From: Bacteroidetes bacterium ADurb.Bin013
GTDB taxonomy: Bacteria > Bacteroidota > Bacteroidia > Bacteroidales > UBA932
Length of the DNA stretch: 33,985 bases
Assembly: GCA_002071385.1 (NCBI GenBank)
Contig: MWFB01000022.1
Coordinates: 1-33,985, forward strand
Direction: 5' to 3'
Each line of letters starts with the position of its first letter. The first letter of the stretch is position 1. Positions 15,723 through 24,121 of the stretch are shown one piece after another. The notes below the pieces were generated by a model that did no database searches, was not told the DNA's origin, and was given only the letters and a program-made list of their open reading frames with translations. The position numbers and the translations under genes were made by a program.

Positions 15723-17076
15723 ACAGATCAAAACACTGGCTCTGGATAAGGAACATATTCCCAGGCTCCTGTTCCGTTATGCGACACCGGCCATCATTTC
15801 CATGACAGCTGCCAGCCTGTTCAACCTGGCAGACGTCATATTCATAGGCCGGGGTGTCAACGCCATGGCCATTGCGGGCCTGTCGCTGACACTACCGCTA
15901 ATGAACATTTCAGCCGCTTTCGGATCCCTTATCGGGGTAGGTGCCTCTACCCTGATCTCTGTGAAGCTTGGTCAGAAGGATATGAAAACAGCCGAGATTG
16001 CCTTGGGCAATGCAGTTACGCTCAACTGTATCATTGGGATCATCTATACTATTGCTGCACTGGTTTTCCTGGATCCTCTGCTGCATTTTTTCGGAGCCAG
16101 CGAACAGACCTTGCCCTACGCGCGGGAATACATGCAGATCATCCTGGCCGGGAATGTGATCACCCATGTGTACTATGGCCTGAACGATAACCTGAGGGCC
16201 AGCGGGTATCCGAAAAAAGCCATGTTTGCCACACTGAGCGCAGTTGCCGTCAATATTATCCTTGACCCCCTCTTTATTTTCGGTTTTAAATGGGGGATCC
16301 GCGGAGCAGCCGTCGCTACGGTGCTGGCCCAGGTCCTTGCCCTTGTGATCCTTTTGAACCATTATACAAATAAGCAATCCCTTCTTCGCTTCAAACAAGG
16401 CAACTTCCGCATACGGAAAGGCATGCCGCTCAATATCATTTCTGTAGGGCTTGCCCCTTTTCTTATGAATATTGTCAGCAGCCTGGTAATCATCATCATC
16501 AACCGTTCATTCTATCAGTTTGGAGGGGATTATGCCGTTGGAGCCTACGGAATTGCCAACAGGATGGTTTCCTTCTTTGTGATGATCATGTTTGGTTTTA
16601 ACCAGGGAATGCAGCCGCTGGCAGGATTCAATTATGGAGCACGGCAATACAAACGGGTGATCAACATCTTTAAACTTACGCTGCTCTGTTCTTTTTGCGT
16701 AAGCGTGCTGGCCTTTATCATTGCACAATTGTTCCCCGAGGCTGCCGTTAGCCTGTTTACCAGGGACGAGACACTGGCCCGCCTTACCATACAGGGATTG
16801 CGCATTGATCTGGTGGCGTTTCCGCTGGTGTCGCTGTCCATGGTCACTTCCAGTTTTTTCCAGTCCATACGCAAACCCGCAAAGGCCATTTTCCTTTCTC
16901 TTACCCGTCAGGTGATATTCCTGATCCCTTCGCTGCTCATTTTTCCACGATTTTTTGGTGTCACCGGGGTGTGGGGCAGTATGCCCGTATCCGACACAGC
17001 CGCATTCATAGTGGCTGCAATACTCATATCAAAACAAATAAAAGAATTCAGGAAAGAATATGAAATCAACGGATAA
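15715..17076 (+). CDS. MATE family efflux transporter
   Basis: The protein has 453 residues if it starts at GTG 15715 (MPEQIKTLALDKEHIPRLLFRYATPAII), the only start that gives the usual short MATE N-terminus; an earlier in-frame ATG at 15655 would add 20 residues lying inside the DUF5009 gene. It has twelve predicted helices in two six-helix halves. Typical MATE segments are NLADVIFIGRGVNAMAIAGLSLTLP, IGVGASTLISVKLGQKD and, in the second half, FGFNQGMQPLAGFNYGARQYKRV. It would export cationic compounds using Na+ or H+; the substrate is not predictable. The last 17 bp overlap the kinase-like gene, so the pair is coupled. Confidence 0.92.
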   Translation: MPEQIKTLALDKEHIPRLLFRYATPAIISMTAASLFNLADVIFIGRGVNAMAIAGLSLTLPLMNISAAFGSLIGVGASTLISVKLGQKDMKTAEIALGNAVTLNCIIGIIYTIAALVFLDPLLHFFGASEQTLPYAREYMQIILAGNVITHVYYGLNDNLRASGYPKKAMFATLSAVAVNIILDPLFIFGFKWGIRGAAVATVLAQVLALVILLNHYTNKQSLLRFKQGNFRIRKGMPLNIISVGLAPFLMNIVSSLVIIIINRSFYQFGGDYAVGAYGIANRMVSFFVMIMFGFNQGMQPLAGFNYGARQYKRVINIFKLTLLCSFCVSVLAFIIAQLFPEAAVSLFTRDETLARLTIQGLRIDLVAFPLVSLSMVTSSFFQSIRKPAKAIFLSLTRQVIFLIPSLLIFPRFFGVTGVWGSMPVSDTAAFIVAAILISKQIKEFRKEYEING

Positions 17077-17689
17077 CATTGTGATTTGCCTGGGCCGCCA
17101 GATGGGAAGCGGCGGTTATATTGCCGGAAAAATGATTGCCTCGGCCCTGGGCCTTTTCTTTTACGACAAGGAACTTCTGTATTACGCAGCCAAAGAGAGC
17201 GGCCTTTGTGAAGAGATCTTTGAGAATGCCGATGAAAAGGTCACAAGAGGTTTATCGCGTGCGCTGAATGCACAGGACTTCCTGGGAGGTGCCTTTTTTG
17301 ATCCCATGACGGCCCCTTTGTCAAGAGACAGGATATTCAGCATCCAGTCCGGGGTGATACGCAAGATCGCGAGTGAACAATCCTGCCTGATCATTGGCCG
17401 TTGTGCCGATTACATCCTGCGGGATCATCCCCGGATGCGCAGTGTCTTCATACACGCTCCCCTTCCCCTGCGCATAGCCAACATAGCTGAACGCAGGGGC
17501 ATTTCTCCCGAAGAGGCAGAAGCATGCATTCACAAGGAAGAAAAGAAAAGGGCCGCGTATTACAATTATTTCACCAACAAGGAATGGGGCAAGGCCGATT
17601 CATACCACTTCTCCCTTGATGCCGGTTTACTGGGCCTTGACAATTGTGCCCGGTTGGCAGCCCATCTGATCAAAGAAAGCCTGGATTGA
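17060..17689 (+). CDS. Cytidylate kinase-like protein (PF13189 type)
   Basis: The protein has 209 residues. The start VICLGRQMGSGGYIAGKMIASALGLFFYDKELL is the P-loop region of the cytidylate-kinase-2 family, with GSGGYIAGK in place of a textbook GxxGxGK[ST]. CLIIGRCADYIL and VFIHAPLPLRIANIAERRGIS (LID/Arg region) follow, then KRAAYYNYFTNKEWGKADSYHFSLDAGLLGLD. Biochemical activity for this subgroup is not established to my knowledge. It overlaps the MATE gene by 17 bp and ends the ruvX operon. Confidence 0.85.
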   Translation: MKSTDNIVICLGRQMGSGGYIAGKMIASALGLFFYDKELLYYAAKESGLCEEIFENADEKVTRGLSRALNAQDFLGGAFFDPMTAPLSRDRIFSIQSGVIRKIASEQSCLIIGRCADYILRDHPRMRSVFIHAPLPLRIANIAERRGISPEEAEACIHKEEKKRAAYYNYFTNKEWGKADSYHFSLDAGLLGLDNCARLAAHLIKESLD

Positions 17690-17746
17690 GGTATTGCAGA
17701 ATAATAATTTTCTGCTACCTTAGAGGTATATTATAACAATCTGATT

Positions 17747-19303
17747 ATGAAAAGAATTTACGCCATGCTCCTGATGTTCTTTTTGGGAATTTTCGCCAGC
17801 AGTTGTACCGGTCTTTTTGGCTGGAAAAATTATGAAGGATCAGAACAATTCCGGGATGATGTTGCGGTTTTTGCCGATTTTGCCGTACAAAAACAATTCA
17901 TCACACTTTATTACCTGAAGGCAACGTCTGACGGTTTCACCCACAATATCCTCAAAGGGACGGTGAGCAATGAAGAATACGACGTGTTCTTTGGAGCAGT
18001 TGCCCAAATGGCTCCTTATATAAAGGAGTACAAAAGCGCCTTTAAGAACCTGGAAAAATCAGGTGTCCTAACCTCTGTGAACACCAAAGGCATCCTTTCC
18101 TCAGGAGGCAAATTCCTATCCTGGGTTACCGGCAGCGGGGAGAGAAGCAGGGAACGTGTATTGAAAGTGGCTTCAAACATACCCGCATCGGACCGGACAG
18201 AACTTTACAATAAACTCAGACCTGAATGGAAAGCAAAAACCTCCAGTGAAAGTGATTTCTGGAAAAAACTGGAAAAAGGTGACTTCGATTACCAGGCAGC
18301 CCAGATGTTCAACGATTTCCAACAGGATAACGAAGAATTCGGGACCACTTCGGTTGAGCGGGGCCTTACCATCCAGAAGATCTTTGTAGCCGAAGGAGCA
18401 AAAGGTGTTGAAGCAGGGGCCGAGCTGATGGTTGATGCCCTCCAGACCACCACTTCCGGAGGACTGGACGCCGGTGATATCGGGGAAATGACCCTCGATA
18501 TTTACAATTCCAACGCAGAGGCCGATCCCTCCCAGATGGCAGAAGAGATCACCGCTGCCGTCAACTCCCTGGGGCCCGACGATCCAACGGCAAAAGAAAT
18601 GGGCTCGGGCTACGCATCAAAGATGGCCTCCATAATGAAAGAAGTCGTGGATGTAGCCAGGACGGATACGGAAAATGTCGGTGGGACCAACCGTTCCTTT
18701 GTATTTGTGGAAGACGATGATCCGCAGAGCCAGGCCGATATTGTGATAGCCCAGAACACACAAATCACTTCCTCTTCCATGGCCTCTGTTTATGTTACAC
18801 TGGGCCATATAGTTGACCAGGGACAGAAACTCATCTACACCATACTGAACAAGGGAAAATGGCTGATCTCGGCCGTAGATCCGGACGGGAACAAGTCTAC
18901 CCGTGAAGTGGACGTGCCAGCCGGAGATGTTGTTATCGTTACACTAACCACCACACCGCCTGCGAAAGAAGGGGAAGAGGAGGAACAACCCGCCGATTAT
19001 ACAGACTGGAATAAAATCATAGCACAATATGAGTTTCTGAAAAGCTACCCGCCTTTTTCCGGGGCTTGTACTTTTGTCGGATACAGTGATAATATGTTTT
19101 ATATGGCCGTGACCATCAGGGCAAAAAATTCCGACGCAGAAAAATACAGGGACAAAATTGGTGATTTCGGATTTGATGATCACAGCAGCGGCGGAAATAT
19201 AATGTACTGGGGACCGAAATATGGCAACTATTATGCTCATATTTCTTTTGCTGCGAGCGGAACTTCGGGCTATACAGATATAATGTTCAAGAACCTGCTA
19301 TAG
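17747..19303 (+). CDS. Large lipoprotein of unknown function
   Basis: I do not recognise this 518-residue protein. A signal peptide ends in the lipobox ASSC (C20). Residues about 25-300 are charged and probably helical, with VFFGAVAQMAPYIKEYKSAFKNLEKSG and a run of Asp/Glu-rich helices. From about 305 it becomes strand-rich: TNRSFVFVEDDDPQSQADIVIAQN, then SMASVYVTLGHIVDQGQKL and VDVPAGDVVIVTLTTTPP, which resembles a small beta-sandwich. An acidic linker, KEGEEEEQPADY, leads to a C-terminal module of about 95 residues rich in Tyr/Gly (ISFAASGTSGYTDIMFKNLL). It stands alone; a weak TACCTTAG box (17716-17723) precedes it. It converges with rimM, 18 bp apart. Confidence 0.75.
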   Translation: MKRIYAMLLMFFLGIFASSCTGLFGWKNYEGSEQFRDDVAVFADFAVQKQFITLYYLKATSDGFTHNILKGTVSNEEYDVFFGAVAQMAPYIKEYKSAFKNLEKSGVLTSVNTKGILSSGGKFLSWVTGSGERSRERVLKVASNIPASDRTELYNKLRPEWKAKTSSESDFWKKLEKGDFDYQAAQMFNDFQQDNEEFGTTSVERGLTIQKIFVAEGAKGVEAGAELMVDALQTTTSGGLDAGDIGEMTLDIYNSNAEADPSQMAEEITAAVNSLGPDDPTAKEMGSGYASKMASIMKEVVDVARTDTENVGGTNRSFVFVEDDDPQSQADIVIAQNTQITSSSMASVYVTLGHIVDQGQKLIYTILNKGKWLISAVDPDGNKSTREVDVPAGDVVIVTLTTTPPAKEGEEEEQPADYTDWNKIIAQYEFLKSYPPFSGACTFVGYSDNMFYMAVTIRAKNSDAEKYRDKIGDFGFDDHSSGGNIMYWGPKYGNYYAHISFAASGTSGYTDIMFKNLL

Positions 19304-19321
19304 CAGAGGGGGGCCTGTTGG

Positions 19322-19846
19322 TCAAAGTCCTTCAGGCAATAACAGGTGAACAACCTTTCTTTTTGTATCGGTCTTCTGAATGAAGTCTTCATGAAAAGGC
19401 AATAAGGTTCGCGTTCCGTCTTCGAACTCAAGCTCCAGGCAGGGATTCCCGGGATAGTCAAAGAATCCGGAAACGGTTCCTTTGAACTTGTTCCCGCGGG
19501 CATTAGTAGCCAGGAACGTATATCCCACCAGAAGAACTCCTCCCTCTGTGGCTTCTTCCCCTGTTGCTTTGTACTGCACCGTCTTTCCCACCCATTCTGC
19601 AGCCAGGTCTTCTGACAGGTAATTCTCAAAGCAGACCAATGCCTGGTCGTTTCCACGAAAATCAAATGATGCAATATAAAAAGGAACCGGTATTCCGTCC
19701 ACCTGGATGAATACCGGTTCGTTTTCACCTAATTGTTCCAGAATGTCCTGGGAAACGCCGGGGCGGAACTTTAAGATCAGCTCCCCTCCCTTTCCGAAGG
19801 TTCTTCTCACCATTGCCAGTGGCAGAAACCTTTCCCTGATTCCCAT
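19322..19846 (-). CDS. rimM: Ribosome maturation factor RimM
   Basis: The protein has 174 residues from the ATG at 19846 (MGIRERFLPLAMVRRTFGKGGEL), 4 bp after the rpsP stop. An in-frame start further up would lie inside rpsP and add a poly-Lys/Gln segment unlike the family. The N-terminal beta-barrel has LAMVRRTFGKGGELILKF (family: G-x-x-x-x-x-HGx-G/KGEL) and the C-terminal PRC-barrel has DYPGNPCLELEFEDGTRTLLPFHEDFI (family: LLPFV...V..VD). It binds S19 and helps 30S head maturation. rpsP-rimM is the usual pairing, but trmD and rplS do not follow here. Confidence 0.9.
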   Translation of the reverse strand: MGIRERFLPLAMVRRTFGKGGELILKFRPGVSQDILEQLGENEPVFIQVDGIPVPFYIASFDFRGNDQALVCFENYLSEDLAAEWVGKTVQYKATGEEATEGGVLLVGYTFLATNARGNKFKGTVSGFFDYPGNPCLELEFEDGTRTLLPFHEDFIQKTDTKRKVVHLLLPEGL

Positions 19847-19850
19847 GTCA

Positions 19851-20435
19851 TTATTCTGTTGCTGCCTGGCCTTTTTCTTCTTCTGCTTCAGGAACTGCTG
19901 TTCCTTCAATTTCGGCTATGGTCTCTTCTGCTTTTGCAGCGGCTGCAGCGGCAGCGGCGGCCAACCGGGCGGCGGCTTCTTCGCGTTTTGCAAGCAATGC
20001 GGCGGCACGCTCTTTATTAACGCTGGATTCTGCTTCCAGGCGTTTTTTCATTTGCGCGCGTGACTCTTGTTCCAGTTTGCCTTTCTTAGCAACGACCTTG
20101 GCTTCTTTCTCCTGCATCCAGGCTTCCCATTTTGCATCTGCCTGCTCCTGTGTCAAAGCCCCTTTGGCGACACCTTCAAGTAAATGCTTTTTTAACAGCA
20201 CTCCTTTGTAGGAAAGAAGCCTGCGGGCTGTCAATGTGGGCTGTGCACCGTTATTGAGCCAATAAAGGGCTTTATCCGCATCCAGCTGTATGGTTGCGGG
20301 ATCGGTGTTGGGATTGTAGGTTCCCAGGGTTTCAATCAAACGGCCATCGCGGGGTGAGCGTGAATCGGCAACTACAATGTGAAAATAGGCAAAGTTCTTT
20401 TTGCCATGGCGTGAAAGACGAATTTTTACTGCCAT
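19851..20435 (-). CDS. rpsP: 30S ribosomal protein S16 with long Ala/Glu-rich C-terminal tail
   Basis: The protein has 194 residues. The first about 80 are a normal S16: MAVKIRLSRHGKKNFAYFHIVVADSRSPRDGRLIETLGTYNP, then QPTLTARRLLSYKGVLLKKHL. After about residue 90 it continues into a charged, Ala-rich helical tail of about 100 residues, including RLAAAAAAAAAKAEETIAEIEG. Most bacterial S16 proteins stop near 80-90 residues; extended tails are known in Bacteroidetes. The tail function is unknown. A full promoter lies 62 nt upstream of the ATG, a relatively long leader for this window. Confidence 0.95.
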   Translation of the reverse strand: MAVKIRLSRHGKKNFAYFHIVVADSRSPRDGRLIETLGTYNPNTDPATIQLDADKALYWLNNGAQPTLTARRLLSYKGVLLKKHLLEGVAKGALTQEQADAKWEAWMQEKEAKVVAKKGKLEQESRAQMKKRLEAESSVNKERAAALLAKREEAAARLAAAAAAAAAKAEETIAEIEGTAVPEAEEEKGQAATE

Positions 20436-20496
20436 AAATCTGATCTTAAAGTTAATGAATTGTGTTAACTTCCTTATCTTCCCGAGAAAAGGTCCG

Positions 20497-20504
20497 CAAA
20501 GATA
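20497..20504 (-). promoter_or_regulatory. Promoter of rpsP-rimM
   Basis: TATCTTTG on the minus strand, with TTTG (-33) at 20524-20527, exactly 19 bp upstream. The leader to the rpsP ATG is about 57 nt and could hold a binding site for autoregulation. I see no clear hairpin in it. Confidence 0.75.
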
Positions 20505-20558
20505 TGTGTTTTTGTGGTGATGGCAAAATTTTTAGAACACCTCCCGGGTAAGCCCGGA

Positions 20559-22751
20559 TCAGAAAGAAAGCCTGAGGCGTACAAAAATATTCCTTCCCGG
20601 TTCCACGCTTATATCCCCACGATTGGTAGAAAGATGGTTGGTGTAACGGTTATCGGTTATATTGTCAATACCTGCAAAACCTTGTATTTTCATGAAACCC
20701 AGGTCAAAGGCCTTTGTATTCAAGGTAAAGTCCAGCCTGTAGTATCCTGCCGTTTCTTTTTCTCCTTCGGCAATCTTATCCTGGCGGGCTGCGCCGAGCA
20801 CGGAAAACTCGGCCGATCCTGCGGCCTGCCAGGTATACCTGAGGCCGGCACGCCCGTTCAACGGAGGGATCAGTGGCAGGTTGGCATCTGTTTCCAGGGC
20901 CATCCCTCGGACATATGCCCCCGAGCCGAAAAACACGAAATTCCGGCTGAAATTGAAGGCAAATTTAAAATCCACTCCGTAAAGGAGGGCCTTTCTTACA
21001 TTGGCATTGACAAGGGCAGGAATGGTATCTGCCTTTGAATCGGCCGTAAGCCTGAAGATGAACTCTCCCGGCACCTCCACGATCATATTGTTCAGCCGGT
21101 TGATGAAAACGCCTGCCTGAAGGTTGAATTTTGATTTCCAAACCCTGACCCCCAGGTCTGCCGAATAGGATTTTTCCGGCTTCAGGGCCGGATCTCCCAG
21201 GCGGACAAAATTTCCCAGGTCAATATACTTGAACCTCTCTTCCAGGGAAGGCGCCCTGAATGCCCGGGCAAGATTTAGCGACAGGTCTGTACTCCCTGAC
21301 AATTTATAAAGAAAGCCCGCGTTGGCACTCCAGGATATATTATATTCCGTCCCTTTTTCAAATGTGATACGCTGGGTGGGGGGATTGTCATTCCGCTCTC
21401 CGTTCATGATGATGTAATCCACATCATATCCTTCCTGGTTTTTGATCCGGATTCCGTCAAAGCGGCCACCCAGGATCATGGTCAGCCGGTTCTCCAGAAA
21501 TCGTGTTTCATTCTGGAAAAACAATCCTGCACTGCTGAAGCTTGATTCGGGGATGGGTGTCTCACCGCGAACCACATGGTTGGTCTTGATAATATTGCCC
21601 GCCGGATTCAATATATCTATCCGGATGTATTTTTCCCTGCCTGTACGCAGCTTGCGGCCCCAAACATCAATTCCTGCAATCAGTGTGTTCTTATCGGACA
21701 GGTCCCAGGTACCCTGCAGCTGTACCCCGTTGGTCAGGTGATAACCATTCGGATAGAATACTTCCGGTGTGGTGCGCTGCACGTTCCCGTTAGGCAGGTT
21801 GGCCTGGGTTACCGTATTTGGCTCCATCATTACTTCCCGGGCAATGTATTGGGTGAAATACTTCAATTCCAGGGCCGTCCATTTTTCGGTGATGTTGGAT
21901 ATTCTGTAACTGGCAGACAACAAATGACGACCTATATCTGTATAGGTTGCTTTTGCAGGCCCCGGAAAGGCATCGCCTCCCGGAACGCCTACATCCCATG
22001 ACCAGTTTCGCTGGTACTGGATTTTAAACAAATGGTTGGCAAGGGGCCTGATGCCCAGTTTTGCCGAGATGTTGCTGGTGTTATACCGGCTGTTTGGCAA
22101 CATGCCGTCGGGAGTGCGCAGATTTCCTGCCTTAGCATAGGTGCCACCCAGGTTCAGATACCATTTGCGTGAACCTGCACTGACCGATGCGTGGTTTGAA
22201 AACAAATTGTTGACAGAAGCATACCCCGAGATGACATCTGCCGTGACATAGGGTTTCTGCCCAAAATGCCCCTGTTTGGTAATGATATTGACTATCCCGC
22301 CCATGGCTCCGGTTCCGTAAAGGGACGATTGGGCTCCTTTGATGACCTCCACCCGTTCTATATCATTAACGTCTATCATGCTGAGCGATGCGGTCAGATC
22401 CGTGGCCGTCTCTACCCGGTTCCCGTCTATGAGGATAACCAGCCGGTCTTCACTAAAACCGCGTACGTTGATGTTCGTTGCCCAGACTCCGTCCCCTCCC
22501 CTGGAAACACCCGGCTCTTCTTCCAGCACATTGGCTATTGTGAAAGCAGAGCGTTTTTGATATAACGAGGAATCCACCACAACCATGGATGTCGGCAGGT
22601 TCCTGATCTGCCTGTCCAGACGCAGGCTGGTCACCACAATTTCGCCCAGCGGGACCGGCATGGTGTCTTTCTGTTCCTGCGCAAAGGCAGGGAATGGGTG
22701 CAAGACAGCGACTAAAAGGGCTGCTGCTAAAGGAAGTGCAATTTTTCTCAT
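20559..22751 (-). CDS. TonB-dependent outer-membrane receptor (BtuB/Cir-like)
   Basis: The protein has 730 residues. The signal peptide ends at about AFA/QEQ (residue 24). A TonB-box-like stretch VPLGEIVVTSLR starts the mature region. The plug domain (about 45-155) includes SAFTIANVLEEEPGV, NINVRGFSEDRLVILIDGNRV, IERVEVIKGAQSSLYGTGAMGGIVNIIT. A 22-strand barrel follows, with LNLARAFRAPSLEERFKYIDLGN typical of the siderophore/cobalamin class, ending in RNIFVRLRLSF with a terminal Phe for BAM insertion. There is no SusD partner and no N-terminal CarboxypepD_reg domain, so a SusC role is unlikely. The gene begins 1 bp after the TM1266-like gene and must share its promoter. The ligand is unknown. 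Confidence 0.93.
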   Translation of the reverse strand: MRKIALPLAAALLVAVLHPFPAFAQEQKDTMPVPLGEIVVTSLRLDRQIRNLPTSMVVVDSSLYQKRSAFTIANVLEEEPGVSRGGDGVWATNINVRGFSEDRLVILIDGNRVETATDLTASLSMIDVNDIERVEVIKGAQSSLYGTGAMGGIVNIITKQGHFGQKPYVTADVISGYASVNNLFSNHASVSAGSRKWYLNLGGTYAKAGNLRTPDGMLPNSRYNTSNISAKLGIRPLANHLFKIQYQRNWSWDVGVPGGDAFPGPAKATYTDIGRHLLSASYRISNITEKWTALELKYFTQYIAREVMMEPNTVTQANLPNGNVQRTTPEVFYPNGYHLTNGVQLQGTWDLSDKNTLIAGIDVWGRKLRTGREKYIRIDILNPAGNIIKTNHVVRGETPIPESSFSSAGLFFQNETRFLENRLTMILGGRFDGIRIKNQEGYDVDYIIMNGERNDNPPTQRITFEKGTEYNISWSANAGFLYKLSGSTDLSLNLARAFRAPSLEERFKYIDLGNFVRLGDPALKPEKSYSADLGVRVWKSKFNLQAGVFINRLNNMIVEVPGEFIFRLTADSKADTIPALVNANVRKALLYGVDFKFAFNFSRNFVFFGSGAYVRGMALETDANLPLIPPLNGRAGLRYTWQAAGSAEFSVLGAARQDKIAEGEKETAGYYRLDFTLNTKAFDLGFMKIQGFAGIDNITDNRYTNHLSTNRGDISVEPGRNIFVRLRLSF

Positions 22752-22752
22752 T

Positions 22753-22998
22753 TTATGAATTCTTCAATAATACCGACTTGACCTGAATACCGTCCAGCCT
22801 TCCCAGCTGACCGGTCAATGCGCCAATCTGATCGGTAGATCCTTCAAGAATCAAAGAAATGAGATTTTTGCCATTACTTCGCGGAAGACCCTGTCTTCCC
22901 AGGATAATGCCTGCATGAAGCGAAAGGATGTCGTTCAAATGGGCGACTTCCTTGGGGCTGTTGATTTGAATGATGACTGTTCCTATTCTCTTTTCCAT
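22753..22998 (-). CDS. TM1266-like ACT-fold protein (Fe-only hydrogenase system putative regulator family)
   Basis: The protein has 81 residues: MEKRIGTVIIQINSPKEVA, then LNDILSLHAGIILGRQGLP, then NLISLILEGSTDQIGALTGQLGRLDGIQVKSVLLK. It matches what I know of the TM1266/TIGR03959 family: a beta-alpha-beta ACT/NikR-C-like fold with the IxGRxGLP motif, an IS-hydrophobic strand and IGALTGxLGxLxGVxVKS. Family members usually sit beside HydEFG hydrogenase-maturation genes and are only presumed regulators; no DNA-binding domain is visible here. It leads a two-gene operon with the TonB receptor. It has a strong Shine-Dalgarno (GGAGG, 7 nt before ATG) and a leader of about 95-100 nt, both unusual in this window. 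Confidence 0.82.
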   Translation of the reverse strand: MEKRIGTVIIQINSPKEVAHLNDILSLHAGIILGRQGLPRSNGKNLISLILEGSTDQIGALTGQLGRLDGIQVKSVLLKNS

Positions 22999-23099
22999 CA
23001 GAATACCTCCGAATCAGATTGGTTTATGTGTTGATTTACGTGCCGTCCTTGAAGAGGAATATCCTGTTCTCAGTACAGACACCTGTTTTATTAGCGACA

Positions 23100-23107
23100 C
23101 AAAGATA
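23100..23107 (-). promoter_or_regulatory. -7 box for the TM1266-TonB operon
   Basis: TATCTTTG on the minus strand, about 100 nt before the ATG at 22998. This is the longest leader among the protein-coding units of the window. A riboswitch or other cis-element could fit but none is recognised. Confidence 0.6.
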
Positions 23108-23138
23108 AGACATTTTTTACTTCTGCCTAAAAATGTGC

Positions 23139-23146
23139 TATTTTTG
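23139..23146 (+). promoter_or_regulatory. -7 box for the ABC importer operon
   Basis: TATTTTTG matches TAnnTTTG and lies 15 nt before the ATG at 23162. It is divergent from 23100-23107, with 31 bp between the boxes. Confidence 0.6.
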
Positions 23147-23161
23147 TTGAAACTTTGTATA

Positions 23162-24121
23162 ATGCGGTTGCCAGCCATTGTATGCGTTTGTTTTTTACTC
23201 CTGGCCGGTTGTGGAAATGCGTCCGGGAAAAAAGACCATGCAATCCCTCTCACCATAGCTGCCCTGAAAGGGCCTTCTTCCATGGGCATGATCCGTTTTA
23301 TCGACAGTCTGGAAGGTGTTGCAGACGCAGGCCTCAAAGTCACTATCGTGAACGAGCCGTTGCAGGTGAGGAAAATGATGCTGGACGGCACTGCCGACTT
23401 TGCCTTGTTGCCCCTGACAACCGCTGCCATAGTATACAACAAGGGACTCGACTATAAGCTGGCAGCCATCCCGGTCTGGGGAACACTCTATCTCTTTGGC
23501 CAGGATTCGGCCATAACGAAATGGGAAGACCTCAGTCACAAGAAAGTGCACATGATGGCCCGCGGGATGACGCCCGATGTGCTGTTCCGCTACCTGCTGC
23601 AAAAAAACGGGATTGATCCGGAACATGACATAACGCTGGATTACAGGTTCCCCACGCACATAGACCTGGCCAACGCCATGGCCTCGGGACAGGCCTCCCT
23701 GGGTGTGATCTCGGAACCCCTGGCAAGCCAGGTGATGCACCGCAATGACAAGGTAAAGATGCTGTTCGATCTTAACCAGGAATGGATATCCATTCAGGGT
23801 GCACCCATCCCTCAGACAGCTCTGATGGTGAAAGCTTCTGTTATCCGAAACAATCCCGCTGTGGTGGAAGAGGTTCTGGATGCTTATGAAAGGTCTGTGG
23901 AATGGGTAAACAGCCATCCTGACAGCGCGGCGGTGCTGATTGTCAAACACCTGATACTGGACGATCCCCGGATCGCGTATCAGGCCATTCCCAGGTCTGG
24001 AATTAAGCTGGTAAGGGCTGCCGCCATACGTTCTCAGATAACGGAATATCTTCGGATTTTTTATGAAATGGACCCACAGACAACAGGAGGAAAAATACCG
24101 GATGAAGGCTTTTATTACTAA
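23162..24121 (+). CDS. ABC importer substrate-binding lipoprotein (NMT1/THI5-like, NitT/TauT type)
   Basis: The protein has 319 residues from the ATG at 23162 (MRLPAIVCVCFLLLAGC). The frame is open further up, but the lipobox LAGC (C17) and the promoter fix this start. It has a two-lobe periplasmic binding fold: TIAALKGPSSMGMIRFID, NEPLQVRKMMLDGTADFALLPLTTAAIVYNKG, then HKKVHMMARGMTPDVLFRYLL and ASGQASLGVISEPLASQVM. The order matches the SsuA/TauA/ThiY superfamily; the ligand cannot be inferred. It overlaps the permease gene by 20 bp. Confidence 0.88.
   Translation: MRLPAIVCVCFLLLAGCGNASGKKDHAIPLTIAALKGPSSMGMIRFIDSLEGVADAGLKVTIVNEPLQVRKMMLDGTADFALLPLTTAAIVYNKGLDYKLAAIPVWGTLYLFGQDSAITKWEDLSHKKVHMMARGMTPDVLFRYLLQKNGIDPEHDITLDYRFPTHIDLANAMASGQASLGVISEPLASQVMHRNDKVKMLFDLNQEWISIQGAPIPQTALMVKASVIRNNPAVVEEVLDAYERSVEWVNSHPDSAAVLIVKHLILDDPRIAYQAIPRSGIKLVRAAAIRSQITEYLRIFYEMDPQTTGGKIPDEGFYY

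Noticed and set aside
22999-23099. TPP riboswitch-like words (GGTG, CTGAGA, CTGATTCGG) in the TM1266 leader
   Set aside because: The P3 hairpin between GGTG and CTGAGA is missing, the TAATACC and GCGAGGGA blocks are absent and P1 cannot form. The match is no better than chance.
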